A DNA stretch of 64,000 nt, from positions 3,538,001 through 3,602,000 of the forward strand of contig CP107926.1 of NCBI GenBank assembly GCA_036015235.1, given 5' to 3'. Below the pieces are notes generated by a model, which was given only the letters and a program-made list of their open reading frames with translations, ran no database searches and was not told where the DNA came from. Position numbers and translations under genes: made by a program. Positions 7,842-17,190 of this stretch are shown one piece after another. The stretch's first letter is position 1, and each line of letters opens with the position of its first letter. Source of the stretch: Streptomyces sp. NBC_00433. Its GTDB lineage: Bacteria > Actinomycetota > Actinomycetes > Streptomycetales > Streptomycetaceae.

Positions 7842-9662
7842 ATGGACCGCTATCCGCCGATCGCCGACCACGGCCTCGTCGGCGACCTGCAGACGGCCGC
7901 GCTCGTCTCGTCCCAGGGCGTGGTCGACTGGTTCGCGGCGCCGCGATTCGACTCGCCCACCGTTTTCGCCGCGCTGCTCGACCACGACCGCGGCGGGCAC
8001 TTCCGTATCGCGCCCGAGCATCCCGACCTCAGCTGCAAGCAGCTCTACTACCCGGACACGGCGATCCTGGTGACGCGGTTCATGTCGCCGGACGGGGTGG
8101 GCGAGGTCGTCGACTTCATGCCCCCTGACCGGACCCGTGAGCCGACCGACCGGCACACGCTCGTCCGCCTGGTCCGGGCGGTGCGCGGGACGGTCGAGTT
8201 CGCCCTGGAGTGCCGGCCGCGCTTCGACTACGGACGGGCCGAGCACCGGCTCGACATGAGCCACGACGAAGCCCGCTTCCACGCGCCCGGGGCCGACGCC
8301 TTCCTCCGGACGACCTTCCCGCTCGAAGGCGACGGCAGGGACGTACGCGGCACCGTCCGGCTGGACGCGGGGCAGAGCGCGGGCGCGGTCTTCACCGTCT
8401 GCGCGCCGGGCGGCGACGCGCCCGAGCCCCTCACGGTCGAGTGGGTCTGCGCGCAGGTCGACGAGGTCGGACGGTTCTGGCAGGACTGGCTGCGCCAGTC
8501 GCGCTACCGGGGCCGGTGGCCCGAGCTGGTGCACCGCTCGGTGATCACCCTCAAGCTGCTGACGTACGCCCCGAGCGGCGCCCTGGTCGCGGCGGCCACC
8601 ATGGGCCTGCCCGAGCAGGTGGGCGGGGAGCGCAACTGGGACTACCGCTTCACCTGGGTACGCGACGGCTCGCTCTCGGTGCGGGCCATGCTCGACCTGG
8701 GCTTCACCGACGAGGCCACCGCTTTCGTGCACTGGCTGGTGGCGCGGCTGCGGGAACGCCAGGGCAACGGGGACGAGCCCCTGCGGACGATGTACCGCGT
8801 CGACGGCGATCCCGACCTGCCCGAGGAGACCCTGGACCACTTCGAGGGCTATCGGGGCTCCGCGCCCGTACGCATCGGCAACGGCGCCGCCGACCAGCTC
8901 CAGCTCGACATCTACGGCGAGGCCGTCTACGCGGTCTCCCAGAGCCGGGATCTCGGACAGCAGGCCACCTACGAGGGGTGGAAGAGCTTCGCCGGGACCC
9001 TGGACTGGCTGGCCGACCACTGGGACCGCCCGGACGAGGGCATCTGGGAGACCCGCGGCGGCCGCGAGGACTTCACCTACAGCCGGGTGATGTCCTGGGC
9101 GGCTTTCGACCACGGCCTGGCCCTGGCCGAGCGCTTCCGCAGGCCGGCCGACATCGGCAAGTGGCGTGCGGCGCGCGACGCCGCCTTCGAGCAGGTCATG
9201 GCCCGCGGCTGGAGCGACAAGGAGCAGGCCTTCGTCCAGCACTACGGCGGCCATGTGCTGGACGCCTCGCTGCTGCTGATGCCGAGGGTCGGCTTCCTCG
9301 GCTCCAAGGACCCGCTGTGGCTGTCGACGCTCGACGCCATGGACCGCAAGCTCGTCTCCGACAGCCTCGTCCACCGCTACGACCCGGCCGCCTCGCCGGA
9401 CGGGCTGCGCGGCTCGGAAGGCACCTTCAGCCTCTGCACCTTCCTCTACGTCGACGCGCTGGCCCGCGCGGGACGGCTGGACCAGGCGCGGTACACCTTC
9501 GAGAAGATGCAGACCTACGCCAACCATGTGGGCCTGTTCGCCGAGGAGATCAGTCCGAGCGGTGAGCAACTGGGCAACTTCCCGCAGGCCTTCACCCATC
9601 TGGCGCTCATCATGGCCGCCGGCACCCTCGACGACGCCCTCGACGCGGAGCAGGGGCGCTGA
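7842..9662 (+). CDS. Glycoside hydrolase family 15 (glucoamylase/trehalase-like)
   Basis: A 606-residue protein. The N-terminal beta-sandwich (YPPIADHGLVGDLQTAALVSSQGVVDWFAAPRFDSP) is typical of bacterial GH15. The (alpha/alpha)6 barrel follows, with GERNWDYRFTWVRDGSLSVRAML (motif holding the first catalytic-site residues), IWETRGGREDFTYSRVMSWAAFD, and a C-terminal GTFSLCTFLYVDALARAG...YANHVGLFAEEIS. GH15 enzymes release glucose from starch or trehalose by inversion. In actinobacteria this architecture is often a trehalase, but specificity is not decidable here. No signal peptide is visible, so it should be cytosolic. The ATG at 7842 was chosen over 7827 because GGAG sits 6 nt before it. It leads a run of sugar-oxidation genes. 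Confidence 0.85.
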   Translation: MDRYPPIADHGLVGDLQTAALVSSQGVVDWFAAPRFDSPTVFAALLDHDRGGHFRIAPEHPDLSCKQLYYPDTAILVTRFMSPDGVGEVVDFMPPDRTREPTDRHTLVRLVRAVRGTVEFALECRPRFDYGRAEHRLDMSHDEARFHAPGADAFLRTTFPLEGDGRDVRGTVRLDAGQSAGAVFTVCAPGGDAPEPLTVEWVCAQVDEVGRFWQDWLRQSRYRGRWPELVHRSVITLKLLTYAPSGALVAAATMGLPEQVGGERNWDYRFTWVRDGSLSVRAMLDLGFTDEATAFVHWLVARLRERQGNGDEPLRTMYRVDGDPDLPEETLDHFEGYRGSAPVRIGNGAADQLQLDIYGEAVYAVSQSRDLGQQATYEGWKSFAGTLDWLADHWDRPDEGIWETRGGREDFTYSRVMSWAAFDHGLALAERFRRPADIGKWRAARDAAFEQVMARGWSDKEQAFVQHYGGHVLDASLLLMPRVGFLGSKDPLWLSTLDAMDRKLVSDSLVHRYDPAASPDGLRGSEGTFSLCTFLYVDALARAGRLDQARYTFEKMQTYANHVGLFAEEISPSGEQLGNFPQAFTHLALIMAAGTLDDALDAEQGR

Positions 9663-9665
9663 CGC

Positions 9666-10598
9666 GTGGCCGCCCGAGGCGCCCCCCGGTTGACGGCGGC
9701 CGAGTTCGGCGCGCTCCACCGGCGCTTGGCGTCGGCCGCCTCCTGGGCGGCAGGCGGGCGCGGCGCCCTGGCCGCCCTCACCCCGGACCGGGTGGCCGCG
9801 GCCGCGGGCGAGGTGCGGACCGGGCGGACGGTCACGCTCGCCGCACCGGTGGAGACACGGCCAGGACCGGACGATCCCGAGCCCGCCAGGCACCGGATGA
9901 TCGCCGTGCCCGGGGTGGACGCCGGAAGCGGGCTGCACTTCGCGAGGGACCGCTTCGCGATGAACGTGCACGGCGACGCCGACAGCCACCTGGACGCCCT
10001 GTGCCATGTGGTCTGGGACGGCACCCTGCACGGCGGGGTGCCGGCAGGCACCGTCACCCCGGACGGTGCGACAGCACTGACCGTGGAGTCGGCCCGCGAC
10101 GGGATCGTCGGGCGCGGTGTCCTGCTGGACATCCCGCGGCTCCGCGGTGTGCCCTGGCTCGAACCGGGCGACCACGTGACCGCCGCCGACCTCAGCGCCG
10201 CCGAGGAGGCGCAGCAGGTCTCGGTGTCCGAGGGGGACCTGCTGTTCGTACGGGTGGGCCACCGCCGGCGCCGGGCCGAGCTGGGGGCGTGGGATGTGGC
10301 GGGCGCCAGGGCCGGGCTGCACCCCACCGCGCTGGACTTCCTGGCGGACCGCCGGGTCGCCGCGCTGGGCGGCGACGGCAACAACGACACCGCGCCCAGC
10401 TCGACCGACGGTGTGGACTTCCCCGTGCACGTGCTGGCCATCCACGCCATGGGCCTCCACCTGCTGGACTACCTCCGGTTCGAGGACCTGGCACCGCTGT
10501 GCGAGGCGGAGGGGCGCTGGTCGTTCCTGTGCGTGATCGCACCGCTGCGGCTGCCGGAGGCCACCGGCTCACCGGTGAATCCCATCGCCGTCCTGTGA
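9666..10598 (+). CDS. Cyclase-family metal-dependent hydrolase
   Basis: A 310-residue protein of the cyclase family (PF04199-type; relatives of bacterial kynurenine formamidase). The metal-site segment is DSHLDALCHVVWDGTLHGG, corresponding to the HxGTHxDxPxH-type motif. The C-terminal half holds SSTDGVDFPVHVLAIHAMGLHLLDYL, matching the family's later conserved His region. It starts with GTG 3 nt after the GH15 stop, so it is co-transcribed. Members hydrolyse amides or lactones; next to a GMC dehydrogenase and a glucose-dehydrogenase-like SDR, a lactonase role is an attractive guess, not a demonstrated one. Confidence 0.78.
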   Translation: MAARGAPRLTAAEFGALHRRLASAASWAAGGRGALAALTPDRVAAAAGEVRTGRTVTLAAPVETRPGPDDPEPARHRMIAVPGVDAGSGLHFARDRFAMNVHGDADSHLDALCHVVWDGTLHGGVPAGTVTPDGATALTVESARDGIVGRGVLLDIPRLRGVPWLEPGDHVTAADLSAAEEAQQVSVSEGDLLFVRVGHRRRRAELGAWDVAGARAGLHPTALDFLADRRVAALGGDGNNDTAPSSTDGVDFPVHVLAIHAMGLHLLDYLRFEDLAPLCEAEGRWSFLCVIAPLRLPEATGSPVNPIAVL

Positions 10599-10822
10599 GC
10601 GACGACGGTCGGCCGGGCGAGGGCCGGGGGGCGGGGCCCGCGGGCGATCGGGTGAAGGGCGGCCTGCCGCGCCGCCGCCGGCGTGCCGCCCCCGCGGTGA
10701 CGCGATAGCTTCCGCTCGGGGACCAATGCCACCTTCCAGCAGATAACCGTCAGAACCATCCCGTAACGGGACCCGGTCGGCACCGGCCGGGACAGCGCGC
10801 GACTCCCAGAACGGGGCTTCGT

Positions 10823-12403
10823 ATGGCCGGCGACCAGCACTTCGACGTCATCGTCATCGGCAGCGGAGCGGGCGGCGGCACCCTCGCCCACCGGCTGGCC
10901 CCCAGCGGCAAGCGCGTCCTGATCCTGGAGCGCGGCGGCTACCTGCCCAGGGAGCGGGACAACTGGGACTCCACCGCGGTCTTCGTCCAGGGCAAATACG
11001 TCGCACCGGAGACCTGGTACGACAAGCACGGCGGCCCGTTCACCCCGGAGATCAACTACTACGTCGGCGGCAATACCAAGTTCTACGGTGCCGCGCTCTT
11101 CCGGCTGCGCCCGGAGGACTTCGGGGAGCTGCGCCACCACGACGGGATCTCCCCGGCCTGGCCGATCCGCTACGAGGACCTGGAGCCGTACTACACGCAG
11201 GCCGAGCAGCTCTACCTGGTGCACGGGCGGCACGGGGAGGACCCCACGGAGGGCTCCGCCAGCGGACAGTACCCCCGTCCGCCGGTGGAGCACGAGCCGC
11301 GCATCCAGCAGCTCAGCGACGATCTGGAGAAGCACGGGCTGCATCCCTTCCACCTGCCGATCGGGGTGGACCTCACCCAGGACGACCGGGGCCGGGCCAC
11401 CCATGCCAGCGCCTGCATCCGCTGCGACCGGGTCGACGGCTTCCCGTGCCTGCTGGGCGCCAAGTCCGACGCCCAGGTGATCTGCGTCGACCCGGCGCTG
11501 GAGCACGACAACGTCACGATGATCACGCACGCCCACGTACGGCGGCTGGAGACCGACGAGTCCGGCCGCACCGTCACCGGCGTGGTCACCGAACTCGCCG
11601 ACGGGTCGACGGAGACCTTCGGCGCGGACATCGTGGTCGTCGCCTGCGGCGCGGTCAACTCCGCCGCCCTGTTGCTGCGTTCGGCGAACGACCGGCACCC
11701 GGGCGGCCTGGCCAACAGCTCGGACATGGTGGGGCGCCACTACATGCGGCACAACAACCTGGCCCTGATCGCCGTCTCCAAGGAGCCGAACCCGACCACC
11801 TTCCAGAAGACCCTGGCCCTCAACGACTGGTATCTGGGCGCGGACGACTGGGACTTCCCGCTCGGCGGCATCCAGATGCTCGGCAAGTCCGACGCCGACC
11901 AGATCCACGGGGACGCGCCGCGCTGGGCGGGGAAAGTCGCGCCCGACATGCCCTTCGAGGTGCTCGCGCACCACTCCGTGGACTTCTGGCTGTGCGGGGA
12001 GGACCTGCCGCTGCCCGAGAGCCGGGTCACCCTCGACGGGCGGGGAGCCGTCCATCTGGCCCTGGACGAGAAGAACAACATCGCGGGCCTCACCCGGCTC
12101 CGGCACAAACTGCAGAAGATGCTCGGGCCGCTGGGGATGCACGAGCACCATCTGCTCTCGCACAGCATCTACCTGCACAAGGGGATGCCCATCGGGGCCA
12201 CCGCCCACCAGGCCGGCACGGTCCGGTTCGGCACGGACCCGGCCTCCTCCGCCCTGGACGTCGACTGCAAGGCCCACGACCTCGACAACCTCTACGTCGT
12301 GGACACGTCGTTCTTCCCGAGCATCGGCGCGGTGAATCCGTCGCTGACGGCCATGGCCAACGCCCTGCGGGTCGGCGACCACCTCGTCGCGCGCCTGGGC
12401 TGA
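10823..12403 (+). CDS. GMC family FAD-dependent oxidoreductase
   Basis: A 526-residue glucose-methanol-choline oxidoreductase. The ADP-binding fold VIVIGSGAGGGTLAHRL (about 9-25) is followed by the GMC signature region (YYVGGNTKFYGAALFRL) and the C-terminal NLYVVDTSFFPSIGAVNPSLTAMANALRVGDHL, which carries the FAD-contact and catalytic-base area. CIRCDRVDGFPC (near 200) is a cysteine-rich insertion seen in gluconate or sorbose-dehydrogenase-like actinobacterial members. It probably oxidises a sugar or polyol. Hydrogen peroxide production or transfer to the quinone pool are both possible; nearby quinol oxidase genes favour the latter, by inference only. Confidence 0.87.
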   Translation: MAGDQHFDVIVIGSGAGGGTLAHRLAPSGKRVLILERGGYLPRERDNWDSTAVFVQGKYVAPETWYDKHGGPFTPEINYYVGGNTKFYGAALFRLRPEDFGELRHHDGISPAWPIRYEDLEPYYTQAEQLYLVHGRHGEDPTEGSASGQYPRPPVEHEPRIQQLSDDLEKHGLHPFHLPIGVDLTQDDRGRATHASACIRCDRVDGFPCLLGAKSDAQVICVDPALEHDNVTMITHAHVRRLETDESGRTVTGVVTELADGSTETFGADIVVVACGAVNSAALLLRSANDRHPGGLANSSDMVGRHYMRHNNLALIAVSKEPNPTTFQKTLALNDWYLGADDWDFPLGGIQMLGKSDADQIHGDAPRWAGKVAPDMPFEVLAHHSVDFWLCGEDLPLPESRVTLDGRGAVHLALDEKNNIAGLTRLRHKLQKMLGPLGMHEHHLLSHSIYLHKGMPIGATAHQAGTVRFGTDPASSALDVDCKAHDLDNLYVVDTSFFPSIGAVNPSLTAMANALRVGDHLVARLG

Positions 12404-12428
12404 CGGGGGCGGCCCGCGGGCGGCCGGC

Positions 12429-13469
12429 TCACACGTCGTCCCCCGGCAGGCCCGCCGCCCGGGTGTCGGCGTCGGTGAGCGGCTCCAGCCGCCCCTTCGT
12501 GTCGAGCCGGAAGAGGATCACCAGCGCGGGGCCGATCAGCACGACCGCGATGAGGGCGACCAGCGCCAGCCAGCGCAGGCTGTGCGGCGCCCCCGCCCCC
12601 TGCGACACCGTCAGTGTCGTCGGCAGCAGGTAGGGCCGCTGCGCGAAGCCCCACGCCACAAGCGCCAGGGACACGGTCGCCACCGAGGCGTGGCGGGACC
12701 AGCGGTGGTGTCGGAAGAGCACCAGCAGCGCCGTCGCCGTGCCGCAGACCGCGGACAGGAGCATCACCAGCAGGCCGAGTCCCCTGGTCAGGCCGTGCCA
12801 TACGTGGGGGGCGTCGTGGTGGGTGACGGGCAGCGCGACGAGCGCGAGGACCACGACCGCGCAGAAGGCGAGCAGCGCCCGCAGCCGGAAGTAGTCGACG
12901 AGCCCGGCCTCGTCGAAGCGCCGGGCGTCGGAGCAGAGGAAGACCGCGCCCAGGAAGGCGCTGGCGGCGATGGCCAGCAGACCGGCGAGGACCGACGTCG
13001 GGTTGGCCCACACGTGCGCGGCGGAGGCGGTGCCCACGGCCACCCGGCCCGAGGCGACGCCGCCGAGCACCGCACCGAGGAAATACGGCGTGACGAGCGA
13101 GGCGACCGCGAAGACCGCGCCGTAGACGCGTCGTTGGGCCAGCCTGCGGCTCGGCTTGCGCAGCGCGAATCCCGCGCCCCGCAGGACCGTGCCGACGGCC
13201 GCGAGGACCAGCGGCAGCCACAGCGCGGTGAAGACGGCCTGGAACATGGCGGGGAAGCCGGTCCACATGATGACCAGGACGAAGATCAGCCAGACGTTGT
13301 TGACCTCCCAGACCGGTGCCATGGCGTGGTCGATCAGCCGGCGCGGCCGCTCGCCGCGCTCCGCGCCCCCGGCCAGCAGGTCCCAGAACCCGGCGCCGTA
13401 GTCGGTGCCCCCGCCCGAGGCGTAGGCGGCGATGGCGAGCACCATCACCCAGGCGATCAGGTCGGCCAT
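12429..13469 (-). CDS. cydB: Cytochrome bd ubiquinol oxidase subunit II (CydB-like)
   Basis: A 346-residue membrane protein with about eight or nine hydrophobic segments and the CydB hallmarks: an N-terminal AYASGGGTDYGAGFWDLLAGG loop, then HAMAPVWEVNNVWLIFVLVIMWTGFPAMFQAVF (the VWE.N..WL.F signature). It pairs with CydA to reduce oxygen with quinol, conserving energy without proton pumping. The ATG at 13469 shares one base with the cydA stop (TGATG); a GTG one codon earlier is an alternative. No cydDC assembly exporter is visible. The gene ends convergently with the GMC gene. Confidence 0.88.
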   Translation of the reverse strand: MADLIAWVMVLAIAAYASGGGTDYGAGFWDLLAGGAERGERPRRLIDHAMAPVWEVNNVWLIFVLVIMWTGFPAMFQAVFTALWLPLVLAAVGTVLRGAGFALRKPSRRLAQRRVYGAVFAVASLVTPYFLGAVLGGVASGRVAVGTASAAHVWANPTSVLAGLLAIAASAFLGAVFLCSDARRFDEAGLVDYFRLRALLAFCAVVVLALVALPVTHHDAPHVWHGLTRGLGLLVMLLSAVCGTATALLVLFRHHRWSRHASVATVSLALVAWGFAQRPYLLPTTLTVSQGAGAPHSLRWLALVALIAVVLIGPALVILFRLDTKGRLEPLTDADTRAAGLPGDDV

Positions 13470-14956
13470 CACGACGGACCCCCGCCGGGCCGCTCCGGCC
13501 TGCCACCGGTCACGGCACCGGCCGGCACGGGGTCGGACCCGTCCCTGGGCCCGTACGGGGTGTCGGCCTCGGGGTCCGCGGCGGGGCGCCCGCCGGCCTC
13601 GGCCTCGTCCGCGACCCGCCACCGGGTGCGCATCTTGAGCACCACCGCCAGGAACGACCAGAAGACGGCGACGTAGACGGCCATGACGACGCCGAGCATG
13701 CTCCAGATCCCCGCGGCCCCGGTACGGGTGACGGCCTGCGACACCCGCATGGTGTCGTAGACGATCCACGGCTGGCGGCCGACCTCGGTGGTGACCCACC
13801 CGCACTCCACGGTGACCAGGCACGCGGCTCCGGCGACGGCGGCGCAGCGGAAGAACCAGCGGTTGAGGGGCAGGTCGCGGTGCCGCCACCAGAGCCACGC
13901 GTACCACAGGGCGAGCAGGATGAGCACGCTGCCGATGGTGGCCATGACGTCGAAGGCGAAGTGGACGATGGTCGCCTGGGTCGGCGTGGGACGGTCGGCC
14001 GCCGGGACCGAGGAGAGGCCCGTGACCTTCGTGCTCGGCTTGAACCCGGCCAGGATCGAGTCCAGTTGGGGGATCCTGAGGCCCCCGGAGACGGTGCCGT
14101 CGGAATTCAGCCGGCCGAAGACGTACTCAGGCACGTGCGTGTCGGTCTTCCAGACGAGCTCCGTGGCGGCGAACTTGATCGGCTGGTCGTGGAAGACCGA
14201 CCGGGCGGCGTTGTCACCGAGGAAGAACTGCACGGGGGTGAGGACCGCGCCGACGGTGAAAGGCACGGTGAAGCCGAGCTTGTGGTAGCGGTCGCGGCGC
14301 CCGCGCAGCCAGCCGACCGCGTACACGCCGGCGACCACGTATCCGGCGGTCATGAACATCGCGACGGTGAAGTGCCAGTATTCCGGGCCGAAGATCGGGG
14401 TGAAGACCGCCTTCCGCACGTCGACGTCCACGGGCCTGCCCTGGGCACCGAGGGTGAAGCCGCGCGGGCTGTTCATCCAGGAGTTGGCCGCGATGATGCC
14501 GAACGCGCCCATCAGCGCGGCGAGCGGCAGCGGCACCGCCAGCCAGAAGTGCGTCCACGGCTTGAGGCGGCGCCATCCGTAGAGATAGATCGCGATCAGG
14601 ACGGCTTCGAGGAAGAACGCCCATGCCTCGACGCCGAATCCGATGCCGAAGACGTCGCCCCAGCGCCCCATCATCCCCGGCCACAGCAGCCCGAACTCGA
14701 AGGACAGCACGGTGCCGGTGACGACGCCGATGGCGAACTGGACGGCCATCACCGCCGACCAGCGCCGCGCGAGCTGCAGGGCCACCGGGTCCTTCCCGCG
14801 CAGCCCCCGGTAGTGCATCAGCAAGGTGACGAACGGAAAGGCGACTCCGAAGGGCACCAGCAGGATGTGCGTGGCCAGGGTGAAGGCCATCAGTTCGCGG
14901 GCCGGGAGGAGTTGGGGCGGGGCGCTGCCCGCCAGATGGGCTGCGGTGCTGAGCAT
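13469..14956 (-). CDS. cydA: Cytochrome bd ubiquinol oxidase subunit I (CydA)
   Basis: A 495-residue membrane subunit carrying the haem and quinol sites. Visible landmarks: His30 in LATHILLVPFGV (axial position matching haem b595), the acidic pair Glu110/Glu117 in GVEAWAFFLEA, His195 in PEYWHFTVAM (haem b558 position), and GRQPWIVY at 393-400. The Q-loop between these is short, as in many Gram-positive enzymes. It uses an ATG with a GAGG site and overlaps cydB. The enzyme has high oxygen affinity and resists sulfide and nitric oxide. A type II NADH dehydrogenase lies directly upstream, giving a compact NADH-to-oxygen chain. Confidence 0.9.
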   Translation of the reverse strand: MLSTAAHLAGSAPPQLLPARELMAFTLATHILLVPFGVAFPFVTLLMHYRGLRGKDPVALQLARRWSAVMAVQFAIGVVTGTVLSFEFGLLWPGMMGRWGDVFGIGFGVEAWAFFLEAVLIAIYLYGWRRLKPWTHFWLAVPLPLAALMGAFGIIAANSWMNSPRGFTLGAQGRPVDVDVRKAVFTPIFGPEYWHFTVAMFMTAGYVVAGVYAVGWLRGRRDRYHKLGFTVPFTVGAVLTPVQFFLGDNAARSVFHDQPIKFAATELVWKTDTHVPEYVFGRLNSDGTVSGGLRIPQLDSILAGFKPSTKVTGLSSVPAADRPTPTQATIVHFAFDVMATIGSVLILLALWYAWLWWRHRDLPLNRWFFRCAAVAGAACLVTVECGWVTTEVGRQPWIVYDTMRVSQAVTRTGAAGIWSMLGVVMAVYVAVFWSFLAVVLKMRTRWRVADEAEAGGRPAADPEADTPYGPRDGSDPVPAGAVTGGRPERPGGGPS

Positions 14957-15015
14957 GGGTGCCTCGTCGGTGGCGGTGGCTTGAGGTGCGGGGGTGTGCC
15001 GGGCCGAGGCGCCGT

Positions 15016-16344
15016 TCAGGGGAAGGGCGCGGCCGTGCCGGATTCGTTCGGCGTGGGGAAGTCCGGCTCCGTGAAGGCGCGTTCGCGCCGCGCGCCGGAC
15101 GCGAAGGAGACGGACCAGCTGACGACCGCGCCCAACCTGCTGCGGAATCCCGTCAGGAAGGCGACGTGGATGAAGAGCCAGGTCAACCAGCCCAGTGCGC
15201 CGGACAGATGCACCGGTCCCGCTTTGACGACGGCCCGCCCGCGGCAGATGTAGGCGGCGCTGCCGAAGTCGAGGTAGCGGAAGGGCTTGCGGGGCTTCGT
15301 CCTGCCCTCCACGGTGTGCCGCACGGCCCGGCCCGCGTACGCCCCCGACTGCATCGCGACCTCCGCCAGCCCCGGCAGGCGATCGAGGCCCATCACGTCG
15401 CCCACCACCCGGATCTCCGGATGGCCGGCCAGCGTCAGGTCGGGCTCGACCGCGATGCGCCCTGCCCGGTCCTGGGCGGCGCCGGTCGCCCGCGCCAACG
15501 CGCCCGCGATGGGCGGCGCTTCGACGCCCGCCGTCCACAGCACGGTGCGCGCGTCGAAGCGGGTGGTGGCACCCGACCGGTCCCGTACGGTCAGGCCGTC
15601 GGCGTCCACGCCGGTGACCCTGGTGCCCAGGTGGATCTCCACGCCGAGATTGCGCAGGCTCCTGGCCGCGTGCCCGGCGAGGGTGGGGCCGAAGGAGCCG
15701 AGCACCTCGTCGGACCCCTCGAAGAGCAGCACCCGGGTCGTGGCGGGGTCGATGGTGTGGAATTCCCGGTCGAGCGTGTGGCCCGCGATCTCGCGGATCT
15801 GCCCGGCCAGTTCGACGCCGGTCGGTCCGCCGCCGACCATCGCGAAGGTGAGCCACTTCCGCCGCTCGTCGTCGTCCGCTGCGGTCTCGGCCATCTCGAA
15901 GGCCCGGTAGAGGCGGCGGCGGATGTCCAGCGCGTCCTTCAGGGTCTTCATCCCCGGGGCGTGCTCGGCGAATTCGTCGTGCCCGAAGTAGGACTGGCGC
16001 ATGCCGACCGCGAGGATCAGATCGTCGTAGGGCAGCACGATCTCCGCGCCCCCGGGCCGCCGGGCGTGGACGACCCGGGCGCCGGCGTCCACGTCGGTGG
16101 CCTCGGCGAGCAGGCAGCGCACATTGTGGTGGCGGCGCAGGACCGCCCGCAGCGGCTGGGCGATCTGGCCCTCGGACAGGATGCCGGTGGCGCACTGGTA
16201 GAGCAGCGGCTGGAAGAGGTGGTGGGCCCGGCGGTCGACCACCGTGACCGCCACCGGCGAGCGGCGCAAAGCCCGGGCGGCGAACAGCCCGGCGAAGCCC
16301 CCGCCGACGATCACCACCCGGCGGGGTGTGACGTGGTCCTCCAC
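15016..16344 (-). CDS. NAD(P)/FAD-dependent oxidoreductase, type II NADH dehydrogenase
   Basis: A 442-residue NDH-2-like flavoprotein. It has an N-terminal FAD-binding fold (RVVIVGGGFAGLFAARAL), a second dinucleotide fold (FAMVGGGPTGVELAGQI, mid-protein) for NADH, and IRVVGDVMGLDRLPGLAEVAMQSG (FAD-contact) before a hydrophobic C-terminal stretch (GWLTWLFIHVAFLTGF) that anchors such enzymes to the membrane. It oxidises NADH and reduces menaquinone without pumping protons. The GTG start lies 7 nt after the SDR stop, so the SDR, this gene, cydA and cydB look like one transcription unit: SDR makes NADH, NDH-2 passes electrons to quinone, CydAB to oxygen. Confidence 0.87.
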   Translation of the reverse strand: MEDHVTPRRVVIVGGGFAGLFAARALRRSPVAVTVVDRRAHHLFQPLLYQCATGILSEGQIAQPLRAVLRRHHNVRCLLAEATDVDAGARVVHARRPGGAEIVLPYDDLILAVGMRQSYFGHDEFAEHAPGMKTLKDALDIRRRLYRAFEMAETAADDDERRKWLTFAMVGGGPTGVELAGQIREIAGHTLDREFHTIDPATTRVLLFEGSDEVLGSFGPTLAGHAARSLRNLGVEIHLGTRVTGVDADGLTVRDRSGATTRFDARTVLWTAGVEAPPIAGALARATGAAQDRAGRIAVEPDLTLAGHPEIRVVGDVMGLDRLPGLAEVAMQSGAYAGRAVRHTVEGRTKPRKPFRYLDFGSAAYICRGRAVVKAGPVHLSGALGWLTWLFIHVAFLTGFRSRLGAVVSWSVSFASGARRERAFTEPDFPTPNESGTAAPFP

Positions 16345-16350
16345 CCGCGC

Positions 16351-17190
16351 TCAGCCTCCGGTGGCGAAGCCGGGGAAGAGCGTCATCCCGCCGTCGACGT
16401 AGAGCGTGGTGCCGACGACGTAGTCGAGCAGGTCGGAGGCCATCGCGACGACGGCGCCCGCGATGTCCTCGGGGTCCCCCACCCGGCGGTAGGGGATCAG
16501 CTTGAGGAGGTCCGCCTCGGCCTCCGGGGTCTCCCAGGCGTCCCTGTTGATGGGGGTGCGGATGGCGCCGGGGGCCACCGCGTTGACCCGGATGCGGTGC
16601 GGGGCCAGCTCCTGCGCCAGGGTCTGCATCAGCATGCCCACACCGCCCTTGGAGGAGGCGTAGTTGACGTGGCCGGCCCAGGGGATGATCTGGTGGACCG
16701 AGCTCATGCAGACGATCTTCCCGGCGGACCGTGACACCTCGGGGACGACACCGCGGCGCATGAACTCCTTGGCGGCCTCGCGCGCGCACAGGAACTGCCC
16801 CGTGAGGTTCACGTCGATGACCTTCTGCCACTGGGCGAGGGACATGTCGGTGAGTGCGGCGTCCCGTTGCAGGCCCGCGTTGGCCACCATGATGTCGACG
16901 GTGCCGAATTCCTGGACGACACGGGCGACCATCGCCACGACCTGGTCCTCGTCCGACACGTCGGCCTCGTGGGCGTAGGAGCGGACCCCGAAGCCCGTGA
17001 TCTCCTCCACGACCTTCCGCGCCTCGTCGGCGCCGGCCACGTAGTTGACCACGACGTCGGCCCCGGCCCGGCCCAGGGCGATGGCGGTCGCCTTCCCGAT
17101 ACCGGAGTTGGCCCCGGTCACCAGGGCCTTCTGCCCCCGGAGAAGCTGTACGCCTTGCGCCGCCCGGCTTTCCTCGGCTTTTCCTGCCAC
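16351..17190 (-). CDS. SDR family oxidoreductase, glucose 1-dehydrogenase-like
   Basis: A 279-residue classical short-chain dehydrogenase: cofactor motif TGANSGIG, NAG motif, catalytic Ser in MSSVHQIIPW and the YASSK catalytic Tyr-Lys pair. The VNAVAPGAIRTPIN and VVGTTLYVDGGMTLFPGFATGG ends match glucose 1-dehydrogenase-type SDRs, whose C-terminal FPGF-like tail is characteristic. These oxidise beta-D-glucose to gluconolactone with NAD(P)+. The GTG at 17190 has an AGGAGGG site 6 nt upstream and is preferred over the longer frame to 17220. As first gene of the SDR-NDH2-cydAB unit it could feed NADH into the chain. Confidence 0.85.
   Translation of the reverse strand: MAGKAEESRAAQGVQLLRGQKALVTGANSGIGKATAIALGRAGADVVVNYVAGADEARKVVEEITGFGVRSYAHEADVSDEDQVVAMVARVVQEFGTVDIMVANAGLQRDAALTDMSLAQWQKVIDVNLTGQFLCAREAAKEFMRRGVVPEVSRSAGKIVCMSSVHQIIPWAGHVNYASSKGGVGMLMQTLAQELAPHRIRVNAVAPGAIRTPINRDAWETPEAEADLLKLIPYRRVGDPEDIAGAVVAMASDLLDYVVGTTLYVDGGMTLFPGFATGG

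Noticed and set aside
7554..10460. Very long open frame on the minus strand opposite the GH15 and cyclase genes
   Set aside because: It has no domain resemblance and mirrors the codon pattern of real genes on the other strand; high-GC DNA yields many such shadow frames.
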